A stretch of 15,451 bases of DNA from Pseudocoprococcus catus (GTDB taxonomy: Bacteria > Bacillota > Clostridia > Lachnospirales > Lachnospiraceae): positions 2,180,804 through 2,196,254 of the forward strand of contig NZ_LR698973.1 of the NCBI RefSeq assembly GCF_902381825.1, read 5' to 3'. Below are positions 1-5,644 of this stretch, in pieces. The notes under the pieces were generated by a model, which was not told the DNA's origin, ran no database searches, and was given only the letters and a program-made list of their open reading frames with translations. Every line of letters starts with the position of its first letter. Position 1 is the stretch's first letter. The position numbers and the translations under genes are program-made.

Positions 1-130
1 AGTATTTTGAAATTCCGCATGCCAATCCAAATACAATGACTTATTACACGACAAGACACACCTTACAAACACTGATCCGATTTTCTTTCGATCGCATCAG
101 ACACTGACGTAATTCGTGTTTGCGGCTTCC

Positions 131-142
131 CTTTTAATATGG
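131..142 (-). promoter_or_regulatory. CCATATT-type element
   Basis: Minus-strand sequence CCATATTAAAAG, close to the elements found upstream of both CHAP-lysozyme genes and of the 97-residue protein gene. It would serve a minus-strand gene lying left of the window. Whether it is a promoter -10 region or an operator is not known. Confidence 0.35.
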
Positions 143-168
143 TATTTTCATTTTTCGGACGAAAACAC

Positions 169-198
169 AAAAAAAAGAGATGTTCAGCTAAACACCTC
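169..198 (-). terminator. Intrinsic terminator after the small helical protein gene
   Basis: On the minus strand an 8-bp stem (GAGGTGTT with AACATCTC, one G-U pair, 6-nt loop) is followed by eight T residues. It lies about 25 bp after the stop codon at 223 and closes the J-domain / signal peptidase / small protein operon. Confidence 0.75.
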
Positions 199-207
199 TT
201 CCTTTTT

Positions 208-220
208 GGAATTAAATTCC
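208..220. repeat. GGAATTNAATTCC palindrome, copy 1
   Basis: GGAATTAAATTCC, two bases beyond the stop codon of the gene ending at 223 and just before its terminator hairpin. It is one of six copies in the window; the centre base varies while both 6-bp arms are exact. Confidence 0.85.
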
Positions 221-222
221 AC

Positions 223-609
223 TTACGTTGTTTTTCCAAGCAGTTTTACCTCATCAAGCATCAGCCGCTTCATTGTCATGTTTTTTGTGATCGCATCGTA
301 CATGGTTTCACATATCCTCTTATATGCTTCGCAGACCTCTTCAATACCAAGCAGCCGGTCTGACTCCTCTTGAGAACAGCCTCTCCTCTTCTGCGCCCGT
401 TTCCGGTTTTTGGCAATAATCTCCATCTCTTTGAAGTAGCAGATGAAAGCAGCTGCTTTGTTCATTTCAGCAATAGCCTGCTTTCGTGCCTCCGGTGTAT
501 CGATATTGTCCGGAAGATGCAGATCAACTTCGTCTTTAAAATATTCCAACAATTGTTCCGGCTCCATAGATAGGAGCGTTGATGTCTTTGCATTGACCGG
601 ATTTGTCAT
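223..609 (-). CDS. Hypothetical small helical protein
   Basis: 128 residues, function not recognised. The sequence is charged and predicted mostly helical, with a basic stretch around residues 67-76 (KNRKRAQKRR) and no signal peptide or membrane segment, so it is probably cytosolic and could contact nucleic acid or a partner protein. The start is firm: ATG at 609 overlaps the upstream signal peptidase stop as ATGA (606-609), and AAGGAGG lies 6 nt before it inside the end of that gene, so the two are translationally coupled. It is the last gene of a three-gene operon and is followed by a palindrome and an intrinsic terminator. Reality as a gene is likely; its role is unknown. Confidence 0.8.
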   Translation of the reverse strand: MTNPVNAKTSTLLSMEPEQLLEYFKDEVDLHLPDNIDTPEARKQAIAEMNKAAAFICYFKEMEIIAKNRKRAQKRRGCSQEESDRLLGIEEVCEAYKRICETMYDAITKNMTMKRLMLDEVKLLGKTT

Positions 610-1127
610 GATGTGCCTCCTTGATACTGGATATTCTTTATCCTATTGATCGGGAAAATGATAAACCGCCCAACAGATGCAATATCTTTTGCAGGTACAT
701 ATTTATTCTTCCAAAATCTTGCATCATATGAATCATTCCTGTTGTCTCCCATCATAAAATAGCAGCCATCGGGAACTTTGTAGACTCCGTCACCTGTTGT
801 ATTCATTTCTTCCTTAATATATGAACTATCTAATAACTTTCCATCTGCATAAACTTTTCCGTTTTTAACCGTAATCGTTTCTCCGGGAAGCCCGATGACC
901 CTTTTTATATAGTATCGGTTCCTGTTATCCGGAGCCTTAAAGATGGCTACATCATAGCGCTTAATATTTTCTGTGTCGTACCTTGTCCCAACCACAATAT
1001 CTCCTTTTATGAGCATTGGGTTCATTGAGGCAGATGGAATGTAGCTTAACATCAATATAAAATTAAAGATAATAACAATGACAAGCGCCAGTATGCCATA
1101 CTCTAATATTGTTTTTTTATAATTCAA
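606..1127 (-). CDS. lepB: Signal peptidase I (S26 family)
   Basis: Membrane-anchored serine protease that cleaves signal peptides from exported proteins. The 173-residue protein has one N-terminal membrane segment (about residues 9-29), then PSASMNP with the expected nucleophile Ser34, then YIKRVIGLPGE with general-base Lys75, and GDNRNDSYDAR (127-137), the usual box E; together these identify the Ser/Lys family. Length is typical for Gram-positive type I enzymes. The start is TTG at 1127 with an AGAAGG site about 8 nt upstream. It lies 68 bp after the J-domain gene and overlaps the next gene by 4 bp. A signal peptidase inside an accessory cluster suggests processing of local exported proteins such as the two lysozymes, but that link is inference. 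The family is certain; use of the symbol lepB rather than sip is convention. Confidence 0.92.
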   Translation of the reverse strand: MNYKKTILEYGILALVIVIIFNFILMLSYIPSASMNPMLIKGDIVVGTRYDTENIKRYDVAIFKAPDNRNRYYIKRVIGLPGETITVKNGKVYADGKLLDSSYIKEEMNTTGDGVYKVPDGCYFMMGDNRNDSYDARFWKNKYVPAKDIASVGRFIIFPINRIKNIQYQGGTS

Positions 1128-1157
1128 ACAAACAGCCTTCTTCCATTTCGATGCTCA

Positions 1158-1172
1158 CGCCCTTGCAGGGCG
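1158..1172 (-). other. Small hairpin in the J-domain / lepB gap
   Basis: CGCCCT/AGGGCG 6-bp stem with a TGC loop in the 68-bp gap between the two genes. There is no T-tract, so it is not a standard terminator; it could stabilise or process the mRNA. Confidence 0.4.
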
Positions 1173-1195
1173 CATTGTTTGTGTCAGTGTCCTTC

Positions 1196-2092
1196 CTAGT
1201 TCGCGTACTTTTTCAGCATCTCGTAATACTCCATGATCTGCTGAAAAGTTTCTGTATCTCCGCCCATATCAGGATGATACTTTTTTGCCAGTTCTTTTTT
1301 TCTGGAATCCAATTCCTTAAGTGTAAATGGGAGTTCTACTCCAAACATCTTTTTAGCCTGTTCAAACGGCGTTAATGGTTCCTGAGCTTTCTTTGTGTAT
1401 CCGCCTGTGTATCGGTTCTGATTTCTTTGTTTTTCATTCTTTATTTTTTCTTTTCGTTTCCGATCTTCTTCCGTTTGCCTCCTTGCCGCCTCTTCCCTGG
1501 CTTTTCTTTCAGCCTCTGCTTTCTTTTGTTTTGCAGCTTCGGCTTCCTTACGTCTGCCGACTTCTTCAGAATATCGTGCAGCCGCATCGTACAGATCTGT
1601 ATCTGCATCGACAGCCTTCTGAACCTCCCTTACAAGCTTTTCCAACTCATAAGAGTATGTATATGTAATATTTTTTCCATAGATTGTATAAACAGCCTTG
1701 ATGTCCCTGTCAAAAAATGGTTCTTCCAAAATGATATGTGGAGACTTCGTTTCGATCACCACAGTGACTGTACCCATAACTGTACGCGTGGCGTTCCATG
1801 GATATTTGGGGTGAAAGTTCAAAGAAATCCGTTTGATATCTTTTAACCTTATAGCAAAACCATTTAAAATGATGGATTCCATGCAAAGTTTAAGTCTTCC
1901 GCATTCTACCCATGACCTTTCAAACGGCTCACCGATAATTGTTTTAACTTCTTTCAGCTGCTGTACAGTGAAAGAACGTATGCTGGCCTTAATGCTGTTT
2001 GGGAGCTGATCATAGCAGCCCTGACAGATGCAGCCGTTTTTTGTCTGTATGCTGTTTCCTACGATCTCATTCCTGCACATCTTGCAGCGCAT
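1196..2092 (-). CDS. Zinc-finger and J-domain protein
   Basis: 298 residues. The N-terminus has two CxxC pairs (Cys3/Cys6 and Cys23/Cys26) resembling the DUF4428-type zinc ribbon, followed by FTVQQLKEVK, also typical there. A beta-rich middle (about 55-150) follows, then a strongly charged Ala/Glu/Lys/Arg segment (about 175-225), probably coiled coil. The C-terminus (about 241-298) is a J-domain with the HPD triad at 273-275, the motif that stimulates the DnaK ATPase. The G/F region and central zinc domain of classical DnaJ are absent, so this is a specialised co-chaperone that likely recruits DnaK to one partner. ATG at 2092 has GGAGG 8-9 nt upstream. It is first of three co-directional genes with signal peptidase and a small helical protein. 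Target unknown. Confidence 0.85.
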   Translation of the reverse strand: MRCKMCRNEIVGNSIQTKNGCICQGCYDQLPNSIKASIRSFTVQQLKEVKTIIGEPFERSWVECGRLKLCMESIILNGFAIRLKDIKRISLNFHPKYPWNATRTVMGTVTVVIETKSPHIILEEPFFDRDIKAVYTIYGKNITYTYSYELEKLVREVQKAVDADTDLYDAAARYSEEVGRRKEAEAAKQKKAEAERKAREEAARRQTEEDRKRKEKIKNEKQRNQNRYTGGYTKKAQEPLTPFEQAKKMFGVELPFTLKELDSRKKELAKKYHPDMGGDTETFQQIMEYYEMLKKYAN

Positions 2093-2146
2093 ATGCAGCG
2101 CCTCCTTTCCTTTTTCTAATATGTAAGTTTTTAAATTTTTGAAATA

Positions 2147-2180
2147 AATAAGGCTTTACCTGATTTGATAAAGCCTTATT
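2147..2180 (-). terminator. Terminator between SSB-like and J-domain genes
   Basis: Perfect 12-bp stem AATAAGGCTTTA/TAAAGCCTTATT with a 10-nt loop, 15 bp beyond the stop of the SSB-like gene. The minus-strand 3' flank is T-rich (TTATTTATTTC) rather than a pure T-run. It separates the YhaM-like/SSB-like pair from the J-domain operon. Confidence 0.75.
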
Positions 2181-2195
2181 CGATTGTTCACGGGA

Positions 2196-2570
2196 TCAAT
2201 ATGCGATACTCACAGTTCCACTTGTCTGGTCTTCATGCTTTTTCGCACACTGGTCGTCAAGTGAAATAGATTCTGCAAGAATATGTATCTGACCTTTTTC
2301 TTTTCCATAAGTTCCTATCCTCACGGTTCCTGACAGCTGTATCATATCGCCTTCGGATAGTGTTTTGATAAAAGACATTACAGAATCACTCGGGAAAATG
2401 TATTTAATCGGAAGGATATCATCCTCATATACACCTTCATGATTTCGATAATTCCTTTTGACAGACAGATTGAAAAGGCATCCAAATGTTTCTCCATCGC
2501 TTCTTGATAACATCCTGATCTTGCCTGTTATGGAACCCGTCAAAGAAACAATATTTTTAGGATTAGCCAT
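2196..2570 (-). CDS. SSB-like single-stranded DNA-binding OB-fold protein
   Basis: 124 residues. The pattern NIVSLTGSITGKIR, then FNLSVKRNYR, DILPIKYIF, GDMIQLSGTVRIGTY and GQIHILAESISL follows the strand order of an SSB/PriB-type OB fold, with aromatic and basic residues where nucleic acid is normally bound. The acidic C-terminal tip used by replicative SSB to recruit partners is missing, so it is probably an accessory or element-encoded SSB. The open frame extends further upstream, but ATG at 2570 is preferred: AAGGAGG sits 7 nt before it, and it overlaps the end of the YhaM-like gene by 8 bp, indicating translational coupling. It is followed by a strong hairpin terminator. Confidence 0.75.
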   Translation of the reverse strand: MANPKNIVSLTGSITGKIRMLSRSDGETFGCLFNLSVKRNYRNHEGVYEDDILPIKYIFPSDSVMSFIKTLSEGDMIQLSGTVRIGTYGKEKGQIHILAESISLDDQCAKKHEDQTSGTVSIAY

Positions 2571-3555
2571 TCTGTTCCTCCTTACCGGTATCCTGTACCG
2601 GTTCGTCTTCTTCTTTCTCCATGCATCCACTCTTGTACGCCCGTCTGTATCCACGGTATTCACCAGATACATTGCCACTTTCTGTTGCATTTAAAACATC
2701 ATCCATACGGTCAAGATCACAGATCAGCCGGTTTAGATGAAGAAGACATAACGCTTCAGGTATAGCAGGCGCTGGACTTGCTTCGTCATTATACCTGCTG
2801 TTTTTAGACAGGAGGATATTTGCCAAAAGATCAATATCCTCATCTTTGACCAGCTTCGCTGATTCTTTTTTTTCTTCGTTGTTCCTGAGCAGGGACATCT
2901 TATACATCAGCCGCTGATAAGCTAATGCGTTTGAGCCACACAGCGTCTGATACTTGGAAGCAGAATAATCGGTATTCATGGTCAGTACATTACCGACATA
3001 ATACAATAAAGCTCCAGCCATCAGAATGCTTTTATTGAATCCGTAAATATCTGTTGCCTTTTCAGCCATACGTGCAAGTTTTAATGTAGCTTCAAGCGCT
3101 CCGCTTTTTCTTGCAAACGGGCCGGACTCTCCGAAAGCTCTTGTCGTGTATTCTTTTGTAATGCCTGTGAGCATTTCCTTCACAATAACTTTTGTGCTGT
3201 CATCTAGCTGTTTGATGTAATAATTGACCATCTTCCATCCCTTTTCCGGATCGATCTTTGCGTGCGGCTTAAAATAAGAAGCGTCTACATTTTCTGCCAA
3301 ATTAAAGCCAGTGATCTTCGGAAGAATCCCACTGTCTTTTGGCGTACAGTCGATATCCAGTGTCATGACCGCCGGGAGTTCGATATTCATCAGGCCGTCG
3401 AACTTCATAAAAGTCATCTCCATTCCATCCACATCACGGACGGATATCTTTTGGCATCTGTCGCCATTTTTCATTTTCATTGTGCTGATATTTTTAACCA
3501 GTACTGTAATCTCACCTGATGCACCCGGTACAAGGTCTCTAAATCCGTTAAACAT
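2563..3555 (-). CDS. YhaM-like OB-fold plus degenerate HD-domain protein
   Basis: 330 residues with the architecture of YhaM-type 3'-5' exonucleases: an N-terminal OB fold (about 10-90) and a C-terminal helical HD-like domain (about 105-290). The places where the family has its metal ligands are altered. The segment normally reading GLLEHT is SGALEAT (Ala156), and the hallmark LLHDIGK is LLYYVGN (Tyr185, Tyr186). IPEALCLLHLNRL (265-277) matches the family's later PEA..LH region but lacks a clean Asp. As read here it cannot be a normal HD phosphohydrolase and is more likely a nucleic-acid-binding or structural pseudoenzyme. The tail (about 300-330) is acidic and disordered. ATG at 3555 has AGGAGG 7 nt upstream; the gene overlaps the SSB-like gene by 8 bp. 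Confidence 0.65.
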   Translation of the reverse strand: MFNGFRDLVPGASGEITVLVKNISTMKMKNGDRCQKISVRDVDGMEMTFMKFDGLMNIELPAVMTLDIDCTPKDSGILPKITGFNLAENVDASYFKPHAKIDPEKGWKMVNYYIKQLDDSTKVIVKEMLTGITKEYTTRAFGESGPFARKSGALEATLKLARMAEKATDIYGFNKSILMAGALLYYVGNVLTMNTDYSASKYQTLCGSNALAYQRLMYKMSLLRNNEEKKESAKLVKDEDIDLLANILLSKNSRYNDEASPAPAIPEALCLLHLNRLICDLDRMDDVLNATESGNVSGEYRGYRRAYKSGCMEKEEDEPVQDTGKEEQNG

Positions 3556-3644
3556 TCAAATTCCTCCTCTTTTTTATCATGTTTATCGTTACATATATAA
3601 TATCAAAGTTATTTACCATTTAATTTTTGCAGAAATTGAGCTTT

Positions 3645-3657
3645 GGAATTCAATTCC
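3645..3657. repeat. GGAATTNAATTCC palindrome, copy 2
   Basis: GGAATTCAATTCC. With its left flank (TTGAGCTTT) and right flank it matches the module at 4292-4369: palindrome, A-run, then CCTGCTGCAT and CTTCTTTTTGA. The hairpin part of this copy is eroded compared with the one at 4315-4369. Confidence 0.85.
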
Positions 3658-3726
3658 ACAAAAAACAATCAACCTGCTGCATCAGCAACTTCTTTTTGAA
3701 GTGTTCACAGTTTAATTTTAAAAATG

Positions 3727-3756
3727 AAAAAAGCCCCAAAACTGTGTCTTCGGAGC
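3727..3756 (-). terminator. Intrinsic terminator after the 97-residue protein gene
   Basis: Minus-strand stem GCTCCGAA/TTTGGGGC with G-U pairs and an 8-nt loop, then six T residues. It lies about 107 bp after the stop at 3863. Confidence 0.65.
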
Positions 3757-3777
3757 GTAATATGCTTGTTTCTCTTC

Positions 3778-3800
3778 GTCCCCCGCATCTGGAGGGGGAC
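3778..3800. other. GC-rich hairpin in a 3' UTR
   Basis: GTCCCCC/GGGGGAC, a 7-bp perfect stem with a 9-nt loop, extended by A-T pairs beyond a mismatch. There is no T-tract. It lies between the stop at 3863 and the terminator at 3727-3756 and may protect the transcript end. Confidence 0.5.
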
Positions 3801-3862
3801 AAAGAAAAATGGATACAATGATTTTCCTTATGCAGATGTGTTCAGTGTGTCGATTACTTGTT

Positions 3863-4156
3863 TCAGAAGCTTCTATCGCCAACTGCCTCATCGGATCCGC
3901 TGTAATCGAAATCGTCATCTTCTTCTCCAATATAAGCATCAAGGACACAATCCTCTGGGATGTGTTCCTCTTTGCAAAATGCAGCCCAACACTCCTGTAG
4001 TTCCGTGATATCGGCAACATCGAACTGAATCTCATCTTCTCTTTCCTGATTCATAAAGCCGATATTGATCGGAATATATTTCGCTCCAGAATTGTACTTA
4101 GTGAAGATGATCTGATTTTCTAACTGCCTGCCTTTCACTGTTTCACTTAATTTCAT
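3863..4156 (-). CDS. Hypothetical acidic 97-residue protein
   Basis: Not recognised. The N-terminal half (KLSETVKGRQLENQIIF) looks compact and beta/helix mixed. The C-terminal half contains ELQECWAAFCKEEHIPEDCVLDAYIG followed by an acidic EEDDDFDYSGSDEA tail. No signal peptide or membrane segment, so cytosolic. The start is well supported: ATG at 4156 with AGGAGG about 8 nt upstream, and CCATATT-type elements 37 and 61 bp upstream. It has its own terminator, so it is probably monocistronic. The acidic tail would suit a protein that binds a basic partner or mimics DNA, but that is speculation. Confidence 0.65.
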   Translation of the reverse strand: MKLSETVKGRQLENQIIFTKYNSGAKYIPINIGFMNQEREDEIQFDVADITELQECWAAFCKEEHIPEDCVLDAYIGEEDDDFDYSGSDEAVGDRSF

Positions 4157-4193
4157 ATGGTCTTCCTCCTGTTTTTTTTAATTATAAGGTTCT

Positions 4194-4229
4194 CTTAAAA
4201 TATGGAAAATTATTTCTCTTGGAATATGG
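4194..4229 (-). promoter_or_regulatory. Two tandem CCATATT-type elements, 24 bp apart
   Basis: Minus-strand CCATATTTTAAG (4205-4194) and CCATATTCCAAG (4229-4218). They are part of a 24-bp direct repeat whose shared pattern on the plus strand is CTCTTNNNATATGGAAAA. The proximal copy lies 37 bp before the start codon at 4156. A tandem pair one element-length apart looks like either a promoter with an upstream binding site or two operators. Confidence 0.5.
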
Positions 4230-4247
4230 AAAAGTCGATACATTTTT

Positions 4248-4286
4248 TCACCCGACAAACCTGTTGTACCACTTGCCTGTATATGC
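4248..4286 (-). pseudogene. Remnant 3' end of a third CHAP-lysozyme paralogue
   Basis: On the minus strand these bases read AYTGKWYNRFVG followed by a TGA stop, against AYADKWYNRFAG and stop at the end of the intact gene at 4388. A run of 15 bases is identical and roughly 29 of 39 match by eye. Only the last 12 codons survive: upstream of them lies a palindrome and then the terminator module. This indicates that a further copy once lay here and was lost by deletion or recombination. Confidence 0.7.
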
Positions 4287-4299
4287 TACTTTGAGCTTT

Positions 4300-4312
4300 G
4301 GAATTAAATTCC
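4300..4312. repeat. GGAATTNAATTCC palindrome, copy 3
   Basis: GGAATTAAATTCC, two bases from the T-tract of the terminator at 4315-4369; with copy 4 it brackets that terminator on both sides. The left flank TTGAGCTTT is shared with copy 2. Confidence 0.85.
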
Positions 4313-4314
4313 GC

Positions 4315-4369
4315 AAAAAAAAACACCCCAATCAGCCTGCTGCATTGGCAGCTTCTTTTTGAGGTGTTT
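4315..4369 (-). terminator. Terminator of the 386-residue CHAP-lysozyme gene
   Basis: Minus-strand outer stem AAACACC/GGTGTTT continued by CAA/TTG, with an inner GCTGC/GCAGC hairpin, then nine T residues. It begins 18 bp after the stop codon. The whole terminator is flanked by palindromes at 4300-4312 and 4370-4382. Confidence 0.75.
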
Positions 4370-4382
4370 GGAATTGAATTCC
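4370..4382. repeat. GGAATTNAATTCC palindrome, copy 4
   Basis: GGAATTGAATTCC lying between the stop codon at 4388 and the terminator. It differs from copy 3, 70 bp away, only at the centre base. Confidence 0.85.
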
Positions 4383-4387
4383 GAAAT

Positions 4388-5548
4388 CTATCCGGCAAAC
4401 CTGTTGTACCATTTGTCTGCATATGCCATTCTTTTAGATATTGAACCATCATTTCCACATCGTTCAAACGCATCTGCAAAGTACTTTGCACACTGTCCGG
4501 CACTGCAAGTCAAAACTTTGTATCCTTCTGTACGTTTGCCGTTTACAGGCTGGATACCGCTTGCATTTACTTTAAAGAAATATTCCTGAGCCGGAAGATC
4601 TGTTGTAAGGAAGTAGTCCAGCTGAACTTCTGCTGTATCATGGTTTGGTAATGCTAATAATTTTTGTTTTCTTTCGTCAAACAGCTGGAACATTCCGTAA
4701 GGCACGCCATCTGCTTCTCTTAATACACTGCTGATATCAAGGCCGCATTCCTGTTCCAGATTACCAATTACACCGCATGCTGCCTGTGCTGTAAATCCGT
4801 TTGCTGTCAGATATGTAAAAATATACTGTGCAAGTTCTTCAGGAGAATTTCCTGTATATGAACCTGCTACGGCAGGATATCTTGGTGAGCCGTATCCGGC
4901 TATCGCTGAATTATTTAAGTCGTAAGAATGTCTTTTCACCTGTCCACCACTATTTCCTTCAATTGTATGGGCTTTACCGCCACTTACACTTTCCACTATG
5001 CCTACATGATCAGCGCCGCCGCAGGAATCACGTTCAAAAAGAATGTAGTCACCTATTTTAGGTGTGTACCCATCCCTGTCATGCCACAGTCCTTGTCCAA
5101 TGAACCAGTTTTTCAGGGATGTGCATGAAGCTATCTTTGGACAGATATCTGTGCCGTAGCCGCATTCATTGGCGCACCACGCCAAGAACATTGCACACCA
5201 TTCATTATTGTTGAGTCCATACCATTTGCCGTACTTGGTATCTTTATTGCGGCCTTCCGTATAACCGACTTCCTGTGCGGCAACCGCAACTATCTGTGCG
5301 CCGCTGCCCTGGACAGAACCTGCTGCACCGCCAAGACCAAGTTCACTCCATGAGCTTAAAGCATAAACATACCACGCTTCGTCCTTTTTATCATCTGTCC
5401 ATCCTTCAAACTCATCATCCGCTGTTTCTGTTTTTTTTTCTGTTTCTGCAGCGGACGCAGGAAAGATCGCTGTACTAAGCACCATGGATATGACCAAAAG
5501 TACTGTTATGATCCACGTAAATGTACTGCGTTTTTTATGTTTGCCCAA
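4388..5548 (-). CDS. Secreted CHAP amidase/peptidase plus phage-tail-type lysozyme
   Basis: 386 residues, probably exported, cutting peptidoglycan in both peptide and glycan parts. A signal peptide (basic start, hydrophobic 11-29, cleavage near ASAA 31-34) is followed by an acidic linker. The CHAP domain (about 83-225) has Cys118 in NEWCAMFLAWCA, His181 in GADHVGIVE and Glu197/Asn199 in TIEGNS. A lysozyme domain of the phage-tail type (about 233-386) follows, with GVIGNLEQECGLD placing catalytic Glu at 267, then YGMFQLF and LTCSAGQCAKYF. The start is TTG at 5548 with AAAGGAG upstream. It is a paralogue of the gene at 5645-6814 but has its own terminator and upstream element. Such two-domain hydrolases occur in conjugation systems and phages to open the wall; here the partner machinery is not visible. 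Confidence 0.85.
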   Translation of the reverse strand: MGKHKKRSTFTWIITVLLVISMVLSTAIFPASAAETEKKTETADDEFEGWTDDKKDEAWYVYALSSWSELGLGGAAGSVQGSGAQIVAVAAQEVGYTEGRNKDTKYGKWYGLNNNEWCAMFLAWCANECGYGTDICPKIASCTSLKNWFIGQGLWHDRDGYTPKIGDYILFERDSCGGADHVGIVESVSGGKAHTIEGNSGGQVKRHSYDLNNSAIAGYGSPRYPAVAGSYTGNSPEELAQYIFTYLTANGFTAQAACGVIGNLEQECGLDISSVLREADGVPYGMFQLFDERKQKLLALPNHDTAEVQLDYFLTTDLPAQEYFFKVNASGIQPVNGKRTEGYKVLTCSAGQCAKYFADAFERCGNDGSISKRMAYADKWYNRFAG

Positions 5549-5579
5549 TTTGTCTCACTCCTTTCTGAAAATGTATATA

Positions 5580-5591
5580 TCTAAAATATGG
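5580..5591 (-). promoter_or_regulatory. CCATATT-type element upstream of a CHAP-lysozyme gene
   Basis: Minus-strand CCATATTTTAGA, 31 bp before the TTG start at 5548 and immediately after the terminator of the preceding paralogue. That position fits a promoter -10 region. CATATTTTA also fits the CATANNNTA form known for mother-cell sigma factors, which may be coincidence in AT-rich DNA. Confidence 0.45.
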
Positions 5592-5605
5592 TTTTTCAAA
5601 TTGGC

Positions 5606-5643
5606 AAAAAAAAGCAGCACCGAGTATCCCCGATGCTGCTTTT
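5606..5643 (-). terminator. Terminator of the 389-residue CHAP-lysozyme gene
   Basis: Minus-strand stem AAAAGCAGCATCG against CGGTGCTGCTTTT with one mismatch, an 8-nt loop, and eight T residues. It starts two bases after the TAG stop at 5645. Confidence 0.8.
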
Positions 5644-5644
5644 C

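Larger units (their letters stand above)
1..222. other. Intergenic left edge: leader of an off-window minus-strand gene
   Basis: I see no convincing gene here; short open frames on the plus strand look like chance. The stretch holds the terminator and palindrome of the gene ending at 223, then a CCATATT-type element (131-142), then an imperfect hairpin at 72-100 (arms 72-81 and 91-100, CTGAT/ATCAG and CGAT/ATCG with one mismatch). This arrangement suggests promoter and leader RNA for a minus-strand gene beyond position 1. Bases 12-19 also resemble the right half of the GGAATTNAATTCC palindrome. Confidence 0.4.
3556..3862. other. Gene-free interval with terminator, hairpin and palindrome module
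   Basis: From right to left on the minus strand this holds a GC-rich hairpin (3778-3800), an intrinsic terminator (3727-3756), a degraded terminator-like module (about 3658-3709), a palindrome (3645-3657), and an AT-rich stretch that probably contains the promoter of the YhaM-like gene (GATATTATATATG near 3590-3605). Small open frames here look like shadows. Confidence 0.6.

Noticed and set aside
1125..1175. Very short frame MSIEMEEGCLFEL before lepB
   Set aside because: Only 13 codons from a GTG start, overlapping the signal peptidase start; the upstream AAGGGC is part of a hairpin and too close. It could be a leader peptide, but nothing else supports it.
3718..4035. 105-codon minus-strand frame overlapping the acidic protein gene
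   Set aside because: The overlapping frame at 3863-4156 has a strong ribosome-binding site and sensible composition. This one has neither and runs through a terminator.
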